From NCBI RefSeq assembly GCF_000758755.1, contig NZ_JRMV01000281.1, positions 171,981-235,980 of the forward strand: a stretch of 64,000 nt of DNA, in the 5' to 3' direction. The notes below the pieces were generated by a model that was given only the letters and a program-made list of their open reading frames with translations, searched no databases and was not told the origin of the DNA. Shown in pieces: positions 34,965 through 43,889 of this stretch (the stretch's first letter is position 1; every line of letters starts with the position of its first letter). The translations under genes and the position numbers were made by a program. The DNA comes from Actinomyces sp. S6-Spd3 (GTDB taxonomy: Bacteria; Actinomycetota; Actinomycetes; Actinomycetales; Actinomycetaceae).

Positions 34965-35771
34965 TCAGCCAAGATGATGGTCGCGCTCAACAGCAGCGTC
35001 GACCGCCGCGACAATCGCGGAAGATAGACCCGCGTCTTGGGCGGCGAGGAGACCAGCAATGGTGGTTCCGCCCGGGGAAGAGACCCGGTCAATAAGATTT
35101 GCGGGTACTTGCCCATTGTCGAGGCCATTGAGCATGAGTTGCGCGCTTCCCAAGAACGCTTGGGCGACGATGCGCGTCGAATCGGCCTTCGTGAGGCCGT
35201 GGTTTACGCCGGCCTCGGCCATCGCATCGATCATGCGGAAGATCCATGCCGGGGAGGAAGAAGCGATCGCTGTAAAAACAGGGAAGTACTTCTCACCCAG
35301 CACGATCGTTTGGCCGACCGAATCGAGGAGCTTGCGTGCCGCAGCGAGCTGTTCATCCGTTGTCCCCATGGGGCACAGGGCACTCATCGACTTGCCGATC
35401 TGCGCATTGACATTAGGCATGACGCGGACCAGGGGAACAGCAGCCCCGAAATCAGTGTAAATCTGATCGACTGTGCGACCTGCAGCAATAGAAATGACGC
35501 AGAGTTCCTTGGCGCAAAGAACGCTCTCGCGGATCTCGCGAATGACCTCTGACTGGACATTTGGTTTCACTGCAAGGACCAGAAGGTCGCTCTGCTCGGC
35601 GACCTGGCGGTTTGACGCGAGTGCAACGCCTCCCAACTCATCTGCCAAGTCCTCGGCGGCCTGGTGGTGCCGATCAGCGAACATCAGATCCGCGCCGCTG
35701 AAGCCAGCGGCCACGGCACCGCGCGCAATAGCTGAAGCCATTGCACCTGTCCCGATGAAGCCGATACGCAT
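34965..35771 (-). CDS. proC: pyrroline-5-carboxylate reductase
   Basis: 268 aa from the ATG at 35771 with ribosome-binding site aagga; the open frame is 16 codons longer but the extension (MVKITPTYTPSHSRTV) lies before the canonical N-terminus MRIGFIGTGAMASAIARG, which carries the NADPH-binding GxGxxA. Also present: VKPNVQ, VRVMPNVNAQIGKSMSAL and the C-terminal ProC signature region LIDRVSSPGGTTIAGLLAAQDAGL. It carries out the last step of proline synthesis. Upstream on this strand, TAAAAT (35811-35816) is a possible -10. Confidence 0.95.
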   Translation of the reverse strand: MRIGFIGTGAMASAIARGAVAAGFSGADLMFADRHHQAAEDLADELGGVALASNRQVAEQSDLLVLAVKPNVQSEVIREIRESVLCAKELCVISIAAGRTVDQIYTDFGAAVPLVRVMPNVNAQIGKSMSALCPMGTTDEQLAAARKLLDSVGQTIVLGEKYFPVFTAIASSSPAWIFRMIDAMAEAGVNHGLTKADSTRIVAQAFLGSAQLMLNGLDNGQVPANLIDRVSSPGGTTIAGLLAAQDAGLSSAIVAAVDAAVERDHHLG

Positions 35772-35866
35772 GACAGTCCTTGAGTGAGAAGGTGTGTATG
35801 TTGGCGTTATTTTAACCACACTTTACGTGTTGATTGCAACAAGGTCTCATCCTGCGTCCGGCAAAG

Positions 35867-35903
35867 TTATCCACAGAAACAGAGTGCAGACGATTCATCC
35901 ACA
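35867..35903. promoter_or_regulatory. DnaA-box pair between proC and comEA
   Basis: TTATCCACA at 35867-35875 equals the consensus DnaA box; TCATCCACA at 35895-35903 differs by one base, same orientation, start points 28 nt apart. They lie 50-90 nt before comEA. With only two boxes and no AT-rich unwinding element this is not an origin; DnaA-linked control of the competence operon is possible, as is chance. Confidence 0.35.
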
Positions 35904-35955
35904 GATTGACGCATCGGGGGAGCGCTGAGGGGAGAGAAGCGAGCACACTGCATGA

Positions 35956-36693
35956 ATGAACACTGACACGCAGATGCGCCGAAGACGTCACCTTCAACAG
36001 ATAGTGCTCTCCACGGAAACGCATGGCCTTGATGAGGAAGAACGTGACAAACCAGCGTCGCTTTCTCCTTTGCGCTGGAAACTGCAGTGGAAAACAGCTG
36101 CGGTCGTGCTTGCGGTTTGTGGAGTCTTCGCTGTGCTTGGGGTTGTGTTGGCTCCGTGGAAATCAGGAAGCGCGCCTCATCCTCCTTCAATCGACGAGGC
36201 CTTGGCTGAGGAATCCGCCTCCGCGCAGCCCGCGCCATCGGAATCCGCCAGCGATCTTTCGCATAGCATCGGTCCACAGATCGTCCTCCACGTGACGGGG
36301 GAAGTGCGCCGCCCCGGAGTGATCCGCCTCGTCAAAGGGACGCGAGTCATGGATGCAATCGAAGAAGCTGGTGGTTTCACCGAAGACGCCGATACACAGA
36401 GCATCAATCTTGCGCGAGTCCTTGTTGATGGTGAGCAGCTCAAAGTGCGCTCACTCAAGCAGGCGCAGTCTTCTCAGGCAGAAGGAAACGAAGCGGCTCC
36501 TCGAACGTGCGTTGATGTCGCAAGCGCCGATGCCGCTGGACTTCAGAATCTCGACGGTGTTGGGCCATCCCTTGCCAATCGAATCATCACCTATCGCCAA
36601 TCTCATCCCATCAGCGGCGTTGAGGATCTTGATGCTGTACCGGGGATCGGGCCATCGATTCTTGAAAAAATTCGTCAAGGTGCGTGTCAATGA
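35956..36693 (+). CDS. comEA: competence protein ComEA
   Basis: 245 aa. One N-terminal transmembrane segment (about 50-70, TAAVVLAVCGVFAVLGVVLA), a Ser/Pro/Ala-rich spacer, a SLBB-type domain (about 112-165, IVLHVTGEVRRPGVIRL) and two helix-hairpin-helix motifs at the C-terminus (LQNLDGVGPSLANRIITYR and LDAVPGIGPSILEKIRQG). ComEA binds incoming double-stranded DNA at the cell surface and passes it to ComEC. The stop overlaps the comEC start (ATGA). The ribosome-binding site is poor: a ggggagaga stretch lies 17 nt away. Confidence 0.94.
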   Translation: MNTDTQMRRRRHLQQIVLSTETHGLDEEERDKPASLSPLRWKLQWKTAAVVLAVCGVFAVLGVVLAPWKSGSAPHPPSIDEALAEESASAQPAPSESASDLSHSIGPQIVLHVTGEVRRPGVIRLVKGTRVMDAIEEAGGFTEDADTQSINLARVLVDGEQLKVRSLKQAQSSQAEGNEAAPRTCVDVASADAAGLQNLDGVGPSLANRIITYRQSHPISGVEDLDAVPGIGPSILEKIRQGACQ

Positions 36694-38243
36694 CGCGAAG
36701 GCCAGTCGATATTCGCTTGCTTCCCATCGCTCTTGCAGTGTGGTCGTCAACCTATGCATTCCTCAACGGTCGCTATGTCCTTGGCTGGAGCAGCGTAGCG
36801 GGGACGATCCTCTTCACTGCCTACAGCGGATTGGGGTTGCCTGGGCGCGCATGGCTGCTGCGGTGGAGCGAATGCGCTGCCACGATGAGCGTCATTGTGT
36901 GCCTAGGTGCAGCGTGTTTTTGGCTCGCAACAACTCGGGCTGCTGCTTGGGAAGAAGAGAGCACGCAGATCAGTGCGCATGGGCTGAATCTGCAGGGTTT
37001 TCACGCACGGCTCGTGAGTGAAGTGAAAGAAAGCCTTCCTCCAGATGAAGGACACACAACGAAGAAAAAGCAACGCGCTCGTTATTTCGCGAGGGCGCAG
37101 TACGTCATGGGGCGTCAGCCCATGACATTCCTGCTGTCCAGTGAGACAGTGCGATTTACTCACCTTCGACGCGGGGATGTCATCGCGCTCGATGGGAGGC
37201 TAGATCTTACCTGGTCCCATAGCATTCCCAACGTCGGGTCCATTCGTGTCAAAAAATGGGAGAATCTCCCATCAACGGATCGATGGTCACAGTTTTCGCG
37301 AGCATTTCGTGGCAATCTCGAGCAAGTAGTCGCTTCTCTTCCGCAGCATGCGCGCGCTTTAATTCCGGGCATGTCACTAGGGGATGATCATCAAGCCAGT
37401 GCCCAGATGCGCAATGACATGAAGACAGTGTCTTTCGCTCATCTCACAGCTGTCTCTGGCGCGCATATGTCGATCTTGTTAATGACCATTGGTCTTCTAA
37501 CGCCACGAAAGAAGACATGGAAATTGGTCGTACAACTGGCGGTTCTTCTTCTCTTCGTCGCGTTGGTCGGTCCCCAAGCCTCGGTTCTACGCTCTTTCGG
37601 GGTCAGCATCATTGCCTTTGGGGGAATGTGGCTGAACCGTGAAGGAGGAATATATTCATCGCTGAGTACCGTCGTGATAGCGGCCTGTCTGCTTTCTCCC
37701 TTCGATGCGTGTTCACTGGGTTTCTGTCTCTCTGTCCTTGCCACCTGGGGAGTGAGCGTTCCCGCCCGGTGGATTTCGCATGCAGGAGAAAAAGCTGGGG
37801 TAGCTGCCGAAAACGCATGGATCCCTCGAATGAGCGCATTGCTGGCGATCCCACTTGGAGCGCAAATTGCCACGCTCCCCGTCATGATCTCCATGAATTC
37901 ATGGATTGGACTGTGGTCGATCCCAGCACAAATTCTGATCTCTCCATTTGTCACTCCGGTAACCATCGCGTCTTTCGCAGCCGCTCTTAGCGCGCAGCTA
38001 TACGCCCCTATTGGTTTCGTCTGTGCGTGGATTGCCTCGTGGGGAACTGCATGGATCGCAGGTGTCGCCAGACTCTTTTCTTCCCTCCCCGGAGCTCGAG
38101 TCTCGCTTGGAAATACCGCTGGAATCTTTGCTGTGGGCGCAGGCATCGCTGTTGTTCTCATCGCTGCTGATCGCCTCCGGCGCTTCACGACGTCGAGTCC
38201 CCTCGAACGTGTCACACTAGGAGGGAAAAGCTTGCATATGTGA
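36690..38243 (+). CDS. comEC: ComEC/Rec2 DNA-uptake channel, short form
   Basis: 517 aa from the ATG overlapping the comEA stop. Contains the N-terminal membrane segments, an OB-like soluble region (about 80-210) and the Competence domain with the hallmark FAHLTAVSGAHMSILLMTIG (about 250) and about eight further membrane helices; NREGGIYSSLSTV and LLAIPLGAQIATLPVMI are also typical. Full-length ComEC proteins continue for about 250 residues with a metallo-beta-lactamase-like domain proposed to degrade the non-imported strand; here the protein ends after the membrane part (TTSSPLERVTLGGKSLHM) and the next gene begins immediately. It overlaps the holA open frame (GTGA). Confidence 0.92.
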   Translation: MTRRPVDIRLLPIALAVWSSTYAFLNGRYVLGWSSVAGTILFTAYSGLGLPGRAWLLRWSECAATMSVIVCLGAACFWLATTRAAAWEEESTQISAHGLNLQGFHARLVSEVKESLPPDEGHTTKKKQRARYFARAQYVMGRQPMTFLLSSETVRFTHLRRGDVIALDGRLDLTWSHSIPNVGSIRVKKWENLPSTDRWSQFSRAFRGNLEQVVASLPQHARALIPGMSLGDDHQASAQMRNDMKTVSFAHLTAVSGAHMSILLMTIGLLTPRKKTWKLVVQLAVLLLFVALVGPQASVLRSFGVSIIAFGGMWLNREGGIYSSLSTVVIAACLLSPFDACSLGFCLSVLATWGVSVPARWISHAGEKAGVAAENAWIPRMSALLAIPLGAQIATLPVMISMNSWIGLWSIPAQILISPFVTPVTIASFAAALSAQLYAPIGFVCAWIASWGTAWIAGVARLFSSLPGARVSLGNTAGIFAVGAGIAVVLIAADRLRRFTTSSPLERVTLGGKSLHM

Positions 38244-38278
38244 ATGGACGAGTACGACACGGAAGGGGAGCGTGGCCT

Positions 38279-39250
38279 ATGGCAGCGAAGACTCAGGCAG
38301 CACCGGTCACCCCTTGCCTTGCTCCCGTTGTCTTAATCAAGGGCAGCGAAAGCTTACTTGCAGATCGAGCGATGAGCGAGCTGCGACGCCTCGCGCACGA
38401 AGTCGATCCCAGCCTTGAGCGGACAGATCTTCCTGCGGGAAGCTACCAAGCAGGCCAACTGGACGTTCTCACCTCGCCTTCTCTTTTCGGTGAAAGTCGG
38501 ATGATCATCATCTCCGACCTGGAGAACATGACGGATGCCCTTGCCACCGACCTGCAGGCATACCTGAGCCAACCCGCTGCCGATGTATGGATCTTCCTGC
38601 GTCACCCGGGCGGCAACGCCAGAGGAAAGAAACTCCTCGACGCGATTGCGAAAGCCGGATTCCCGGTGATTCCGGCAGAACCGCTGAAAAATGATCGCGA
38701 TAAATTGGACTTTGTTCGCTCCGATGTACGCAACGCACACCGAAAAATTGAAACAGAGGCCGCGCAGGCCTTGGTCGATGCGCTAGGAAATGACCTCAGT
38801 GCACTCGCGGCAGCTGTTGCGCAATTGCTCAGCGACGTCCAGGGGACCATCACTCATAATGCGGTTCGCCGCTACTACTCCGGGCGAGTCGAGGCAACGA
38901 GCTTCGAAGTTGCCGATGCAATCGTGGGTGGACGCAGTGCACAGGCACTGACTTTGGTCAGGCACGCATATGCGACGGGAAGCGCTCCCGCTCAACTGGT
39001 TGCGGCAATCGCAGTGAAATTCCGGGCGATGGCGAAAGTTTCCTCACCCGCGGGACGGAAGAACCTCGGGATGTCTCCGTGGCAAGCCGAGCATGCACGC
39101 AGGGAACTGCGTTCATGGCCTGACCCTGCCTTGGCCTCGGCAATCACTGCAATTGCTCAAGCTGACGAAGACACAAAAGGGGCGTCGAAGGATCCTGAAG
39201 GAGCGGTGGAGAAGCTCGTCATGACATTGTGCCGCCTCCACCGCGGCTAA
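38279..39250 (+). CDS. holA: DNA polymerase III subunit delta
   Basis: 323 aa from the ATG at 38279 (ribosome-binding site aaggggag); a GTG at 38240 overlapping the comEC stop is in frame but adds 13 unlikely residues. Delta subunit of the clamp loader: VVLIKGSESLLADRAMSEL near the N-terminus, SLFGESRMIIISDLENM, DVWIFLRHPGGNARGKKLLDAI and the C-terminal collar region. It opens the beta clamp. The comEA-comEC-holA order is widespread. Four bases separate it from the convergent acyltransferase gene. Confidence 0.93.
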   Translation: MAAKTQAAPVTPCLAPVVLIKGSESLLADRAMSELRRLAHEVDPSLERTDLPAGSYQAGQLDVLTSPSLFGESRMIIISDLENMTDALATDLQAYLSQPAADVWIFLRHPGGNARGKKLLDAIAKAGFPVIPAEPLKNDRDKLDFVRSDVRNAHRKIETEAAQALVDALGNDLSALAAAVAQLLSDVQGTITHNAVRRYYSGRVEATSFEVADAIVGGRSAQALTLVRHAYATGSAPAQLVAAIAVKFRAMAKVSSPAGRKNLGMSPWQAEHARRELRSWPDPALASAITAIAQADEDTKGASKDPEGAVEKLVMTLCRLHRG

Positions 39251-39253
39251 AAA

Positions 39254-39835
39254 CTAGCTCCCCGCCTCTTCACTGCGCAGACGAGGAACGCAGGTCTTCT
39301 CGGGATGAATCCCAATAATTCCCGCATAAAACGCGCGGATAGCATCCATATCCTTGCTCTGATTCCCACTGAGCTCGATAGGGGCTCCCCAGCCATAGCG
39401 GCGTTGCCCGCCATCGATGAATCCGGGGACCACAGGCAAATTCGCACCCTGAGCGATGCGATAAAAACCAGATTTCCAATAGGGACGAATAGAACGCGTG
39501 CCCTTGGGAGCAATGACAAGGACAAAAGTTTCACTGGACTGAGCTAAAGCGATGACTCGCTCCACCAAATGGCCGGGATTTTCGCGGTCGACGGGGATCC
39601 CACCAATTGCCTGAACAAAACGGCCAATCACGGGCACGTCCGTGAGGTTCTTTTTCACCAAGAAATAGAAGGGACGTTGCAGCGCCCACATGGCAACAAC
39701 CATGTAGAAGCCATCCCAATTCGAAGTGTGGGGTGCTCCCAAAACGACGCAGCGCTCGGGAAGAGGATGCCCGGGCGTAAAAGTCCAGCGTGACACTCGC
39801 ATGACCAAATGAGCCAATGCCTTACGCAATCCCAT
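39254..39835 (-). CDS. lysophospholipid acyltransferase family protein
   Basis: 193 aa from the ATG at 39835 with ribosome-binding site gggagagg; the longer open frame has no protein-like content upstream. PlsC-type motifs: catalytic HxxxxD as APHTSNWDGF, and the glycerol-phosphate-binding block as APKGTRS, where the usual Glu of (P)EGTRS is Lys. GGIPVDRENPGHLV and VPGFIDGGQRRYGWGAPIE are further family segments. No transmembrane segment beyond short hydrophobic stretches. Likely a small 1-acyl-glycerol-3-phosphate acyltransferase; the Lys substitution may alter acceptor choice. Divergent from the MprF-like gene. Confidence 0.86.
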   Translation of the reverse strand: MGLRKALAHLVMRVSRWTFTPGHPLPERCVVLGAPHTSNWDGFYMVVAMWALQRPFYFLVKKNLTDVPVIGRFVQAIGGIPVDRENPGHLVERVIALAQSSETFVLVIAPKGTRSIRPYWKSGFYRIAQGANLPVVPGFIDGGQRRYGWGAPIELSGNQSKDMDAIRAFYAGIIGIHPEKTCVPRLRSEEAGS

Positions 39836-39956
39836 GTTGTTCCTCTCCCGGGTTGAGCCGTCACACAGTGTACGTGGAATCCTGGCCGCAGCGCTCTTCA
39901 ATGTGGGATTGACCCGGAAATATCCCTGATTGAACCCTGAAATGAGGGACTTCGAG

Positions 39957-39984
39957 TTGAGCTGTCGGAGCACTGTTCTAAGAT
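39957..39984 (+). promoter_or_regulatory. promoter of the MprF-like gene
   Basis: TTGAGC (39957-39962), 16-nt spacer, TAAGAT (39979-39984). Gives a leader of about 40 nt with ribosome-binding site gaaggag before the GTG at 40032. Confidence 0.5.
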
Positions 39985-40031
39985 CGACTTCGGGAGGAGC
40001 AGGGCGTTCCTCTGCCTGCGAAGGAGTTCCA

Positions 40032-42596
40032 GTGAGTTCAAGCCCATCCGCAAGGAGCGACGAACATACAGTCGTATCGCTTTCTACTCGCATTGCGCGC
40101 CGGTGGAGCGAATTGGTACGCATCCTTGGACAGTGGCTGCGAACCGCTCCATGCTCTGTATTCCTCTCACTTCTCATGCTGATTGCCGCCTGTGCGTCGC
40201 ATCTGACTCGCGCGAGGTGGATGCACGATCTTGCTGCTCAGGGCGGACACGTGCAACCCCTTCACACCTTCACCACTGTTTTGTGGGCTCCTTCAACGGG
40301 CATCATGATCAACCTGATCCTCATGATGCTCATCGTTGGCGGACTACTTGAACGCTTCCTTGGCTCAAAAGTCTGGGCGCTCTCGGCCGTCGTTTCACTT
40401 CCGCTATCACTCGCGGGATTGTGGGCCTGCGCTGCCCTGGCTCATAGTGCCTCGTTAAATTGGGCATTTCCCATGGTCAGCGGCCCGGTGAGCGGTTCCA
40501 TCCTCATCTTGACCTCCGCTTTGGGGACCGCCAGCGCGAAAATGAACCGCTTGTGGGCATGGCGCACGCGCATCGGTGTCCTTGTCATCCTCCTTGCGCT
40601 TTTCGCCTTCAGCAGTAGTGCAGGCTCGCTGGCCCGACTTTTCGCTTTCGTTTCCGGCTGCTTGGTCGGCGGCTTTGCGATTGGTTGGTCGACAAGGAAT
40701 CGTTCAATGCTGGGCATCGGCGATCCCGTTCGCCACGTGATCCCCCTGGTCATCACCGCCTACACTCTCGGTGCGGTCAATGCCATCTGGACTTTTACAA
40801 GCCATGGACTCTTGGCCTTTGATCGTGCGGCTTTTTCTCCCGAGCTTGCCGAGCAGCAGTACATGTGGGCCCTGTGCCAGCAAAATGAGGCACCCATGAG
40901 GTGTTTGAAGGAGGTCTACGGCAACTCCCTGATGCTCTACGCCCCTGTCGTTCTTGCTTCGATTCCTTTCCTCGTGCAGTTGGTCCTCGCCTTTGGACTC
41001 TTCCGAGGCCGCCGTGGAGCTTGGGTGGGAACGATAGTTCTTCAAGGCGCGCTGAGTGTCATCGGCGTTGCCCAGACGATCCTCTTCTTGGCATCGATTT
41101 CGGGTAGTGCAGAGGAAGTTCCTGAGGGATATTTCGCCGTCAATATTCCCACAATGAAGCTCTTGGTTGGTGTGGCCTTCCCGTTGATAGCAATGCTGCT
41201 CACCGCGTGGAATGCCTCTGCCTTCCAAGTCCGCGCGCCAAAGTCTCGCTGGAAGCGCGCGGGGATCATCTCCCTTGTTTCTTTCCTTGCTGGAGGTATT
41301 GTCGCCCTTGCTGTTGGCATGTCGATGCCCTACTACTTTGTTCCTGATGCCACACCACTGAACCTTTTTGAAGCGTATGTGAGCGCATATGCCCCAGCGG
41401 GCGCGCAATGGCTCTTTGACACCCCTTTGTATGCGACGACAGTGACGGCGGCGACTGCAACCGTCTGGATTCCCGTTGCGGTGTGGGTCATCAGTTCTGT
41501 GAGCTTGTTGAAGGTCTTTTTGGCCCCTGTTGCTGTAAGCCACGAGAAACAAGACGAGCTCCTGTCTCTGGTCACATCGCAAGGCGCGGGTTCCTTGGGA
41601 TGGATGCTCACCTGGCAAGGAAACTCAACGTGGATTAGTCCCGATCGCACCTGCGGCGTTTCCTACCGCCAAGAATCCGGTGTGGCCTTAACTCTCACGC
41701 AGTGCAGCGCCGATGAGGAACGCATCTCCTCTGCGATTTCGGAGTTTGCGACTTTCGCGACTGACGCCTCTCTTATTCCCGCCCTCTACTCAGTCCATGA
41801 AGAGTGGGCCAAAGAAGCGCACCGCTTAGGTTGGTCAACGGTCAAGGTCGCTGAAGAAGCAATTATCGACCTGGGAGATCTCGAATTTAAGGGGAAGAAG
41901 TTCCAAGACGTGAGGACTGCCTTCAACCATGCCAAGCGTGAAGGAATCCGTGCACAGTGGGCGTCTTACCCGGATCTTGACGAGGCCTCGAAGGAGCAAA
42001 TCCAGGCGATTTGCCAAGCATGGGCTGATGAGAAGGCTCTTCCTGAAATGGGCTTCACCCTGGGTGGTTTGCGCGAACTCGATGATCCGCAGACACGTCT
42101 CTTGCTTGCGGTCGATGAAGAAGACCATATTCACGCAGTGACGTCATGGATGCCTGTCCACTCGAAGGGCAGCGTCATTGGATTGACTCTGGACGTGATG
42201 CGGCGAGACGATCAAGGCTTCCGTCTGGCCATTGATTTTCTCATCGGTCAAGCTGCCCTCCTTGCGCAAGAAGAAGGACTACAGTTCATTTCCCTCTCCG
42301 GTGCGCCCCTGGCCGAGTCGGGCCAGTGTGAAGAGCCGGAAGACCTTCGCGATTCACACTTTGCATTCGCTCCGGTTTTGGATGTCATGGGTAATGCTAT
42401 GGAGCCCGTTTACGGCTTCCGTTCGCTTCTTGCCTACAAGAAAAAGTTCCAAGTTCGTTTTGTTCCCCTGTACCTCGCGATTCCCGATATCGCGCAGGCT
42501 CCCGCTGTCGGATTGGCAATTGCTCACGCGTATCTGCCTGGAATGAGTGCAGCAAGTGCCGTCTCCTTGGCTGCAAAGCTGGTTTCTCGTGATTAG
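40032..42596 (+). CDS. MprF-like aminoacyl-phosphatidylglycerol synthase with membrane domain
   Basis: 854 aa from the GTG at 40032 (ribosome-binding site gaaggag, 6 nt); a longer frame from 39930 lacks one. The N-terminal 500 residues have about 12 hydrophobic segments; the first group (STGIMINLILMMLIVGGLLERFLGS) recalls a rhomboid-like fold without an obvious catalytic Ser-His pair. The C-terminal part (about 505-850) is a DUF2156/LysX-type dual-GNAT domain that moves an aminoacyl group from tRNA to phosphatidylglycerol: FNHAKREGI, WADEKALPEMGFTLGGL, LDVMRRD and GFRSLLAYKKKFQVRFVPLYL. Such lipids lower surface charge and give resistance to cationic peptides. Lys or Ala as donor cannot be decided. 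An esterase gene overlaps its end. Confidence 0.87.
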   Translation: MSSSPSARSDEHTVVSLSTRIARRWSELVRILGQWLRTAPCSVFLSLLMLIAACASHLTRARWMHDLAAQGGHVQPLHTFTTVLWAPSTGIMINLILMMLIVGGLLERFLGSKVWALSAVVSLPLSLAGLWACAALAHSASLNWAFPMVSGPVSGSILILTSALGTASAKMNRLWAWRTRIGVLVILLALFAFSSSAGSLARLFAFVSGCLVGGFAIGWSTRNRSMLGIGDPVRHVIPLVITAYTLGAVNAIWTFTSHGLLAFDRAAFSPELAEQQYMWALCQQNEAPMRCLKEVYGNSLMLYAPVVLASIPFLVQLVLAFGLFRGRRGAWVGTIVLQGALSVIGVAQTILFLASISGSAEEVPEGYFAVNIPTMKLLVGVAFPLIAMLLTAWNASAFQVRAPKSRWKRAGIISLVSFLAGGIVALAVGMSMPYYFVPDATPLNLFEAYVSAYAPAGAQWLFDTPLYATTVTAATATVWIPVAVWVISSVSLLKVFLAPVAVSHEKQDELLSLVTSQGAGSLGWMLTWQGNSTWISPDRTCGVSYRQESGVALTLTQCSADEERISSAISEFATFATDASLIPALYSVHEEWAKEAHRLGWSTVKVAEEAIIDLGDLEFKGKKFQDVRTAFNHAKREGIRAQWASYPDLDEASKEQIQAICQAWADEKALPEMGFTLGGLRELDDPQTRLLLAVDEEDHIHAVTSWMPVHSKGSVIGLTLDVMRRDDQGFRLAIDFLIGQAALLAQEEGLQFISLSGAPLAESGQCEEPEDLRDSHFAFAPVLDVMGNAMEPVYGFRSLLAYKKKFQVRFVPLYLAIPDIAQAPAVGLAIAHAYLPGMSAASAVSLAAKLVSRD

Positions 42597-43851
42597 CATC
42601 CTTCACTATGTCCCACTCCTGCGTGTCTGGATTCCCTTCGTTGCCGCAGCACTGATCGCGGCTAGCCTTGTCTGGATCTGGCTGAAAGTCATGCGTCCAC
42701 TGTCGATCAAGGCGCGTTCGATGAGTGTTGTCGTGGGCATCATCCTTGTCGTTGTCGTCCACCAACTTGTCGAGCATGTATGGCATCCCGTCGCAGAAGG
42801 ACTGGGGCGAGTGACATGGCTGTGGGCATCGCCGGCTTTAGTTGCTGCAGTGATGGTTTTTGCTGGCTTGACCAGACGCAAGCAATGGTTGCGTCGTTTC
42901 TGTGCTGCACTGTGCGCGTGGTTACTGATCGCTGCCGGCGCAGCTTTGGGAATCAATTACCACTTCGAGGCCTATCCGACCATGGCCGAGGTCGTGGGCG
43001 GGGGAGTGCGCACCATTTCCTGGGACGAATTGAAGAATCCCGATGAAGAAGCGCGAAGCGCACGCGTCGCGGAGGGAGCGGTGGTCCGTGTTGATATTCC
43101 TTCTTCAGATTCAGTGTTCAAGCCACGCCAGGCCCTCGTGTATCTCCCGCCGTCCTATTTTGCCGATCCGCAGGCAACTCTTCCTGTGATTACTCTGCTC
43201 ACTGGCCAACCTGGCACTCCCCAAGATTGGTTGGTCTTGGGTAAGCTTCCTCAAACCATGGAGCAGTTCGCCGCAAGTAGAGGGGGGCGTGCTCCAATCG
43301 TCGCGGTTGTCGATGCCTTTGGAAGTCAGACAGCGAATCCCCTGTGCTCGGATACCTCTCATGGGAAAGTCGCAAGCTACCTGGAAGTGGATGTCCCGAA
43401 GTGGCTGCGGGAGAATTTCCCTGTTTCAACAGACGCCGGTCAATGGGCAATTGCCGGATTGTCCTCTGGCGGAACCTGTGCTCTTCAAGTAGCCACACGC
43501 GCTCCGCAGACATACCGCAGTTTCCTTGATATGTCGGGCGAGGCCCACCCCCAGCTGGGTAATGAAGAACGAACCATTTCTGAAGGTTTTGACGGAAGTC
43601 GCGAACTCTACGCGGCGAATGACCCAGTGCAGGTGATGAAAACACGTCGCTATGACGCTACGGCGGGGATTATTTCCTGGGGGAGCGACGATACATCGTT
43701 TAAAGAGGGACTGATTGAGGTCGATGAAGCGGCCAAGGCCTCGGGAATGACGGTTGAAACACGCTCATACCCGGGGGGACACAGCTGGAAAGTCTGGAAG
43801 GCAGCATTTGAAGACCAGCTGCCGTGGCTCGCAGAGCGTTTTGGACTCTGA
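42589..43851 (+). CDS. membrane-anchored esterase-D/antigen-85-fold hydrolase
   Basis: 420 aa from a GTG that overlaps the MprF-like stop by 8 nt. Four N-terminal hydrophobic segments (about 1-125) precede an extracytoplasmic alpha/beta-hydrolase domain (about 155-420): RQALVYLPPSYF, oxyanion region LLTGQPG, nucleophile Ser292 in GLSSGGTCAL, a candidate acid in ISWGSDD and His near 399 in YPGGHSWKVW. The tight pairing with an aminoacyl-PG synthase suggests, by analogy with corynebacterial and enterococcal aminoacyl-PG hydrolases, that it removes the amino acid from the lipid and tunes its level. This is inference from context. A Ser esterase acting on other wall esters is the alternative. Confidence 0.84.
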   Translation: MISILHYVPLLRVWIPFVAAALIAASLVWIWLKVMRPLSIKARSMSVVVGIILVVVVHQLVEHVWHPVAEGLGRVTWLWASPALVAAVMVFAGLTRRKQWLRRFCAALCAWLLIAAGAALGINYHFEAYPTMAEVVGGGVRTISWDELKNPDEEARSARVAEGAVVRVDIPSSDSVFKPRQALVYLPPSYFADPQATLPVITLLTGQPGTPQDWLVLGKLPQTMEQFAASRGGRAPIVAVVDAFGSQTANPLCSDTSHGKVASYLEVDVPKWLRENFPVSTDAGQWAIAGLSSGGTCALQVATRAPQTYRSFLDMSGEAHPQLGNEERTISEGFDGSRELYAANDPVQVMKTRRYDATAGIISWGSDDTSFKEGLIEVDEAAKASGMTVETRSYPGGHSWKVWKAAFEDQLPWLAERFGL

Positions 43852-43889
43852 GGCCACGACAGCCGGTTTACCGCTACCTGTGGTAGGGG

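Noticed and set aside
35867-35903. Replication origin at the DnaA boxes
   Set aside because: Only two boxes, no AT-rich element, and no dnaA, dnaN or parAB genes nearby.
40704-41618. 304-aa open frame antisense to the MprF-like gene
   Set aside because: Low-complexity charged translation typical of reverse-strand noise over a membrane protein.
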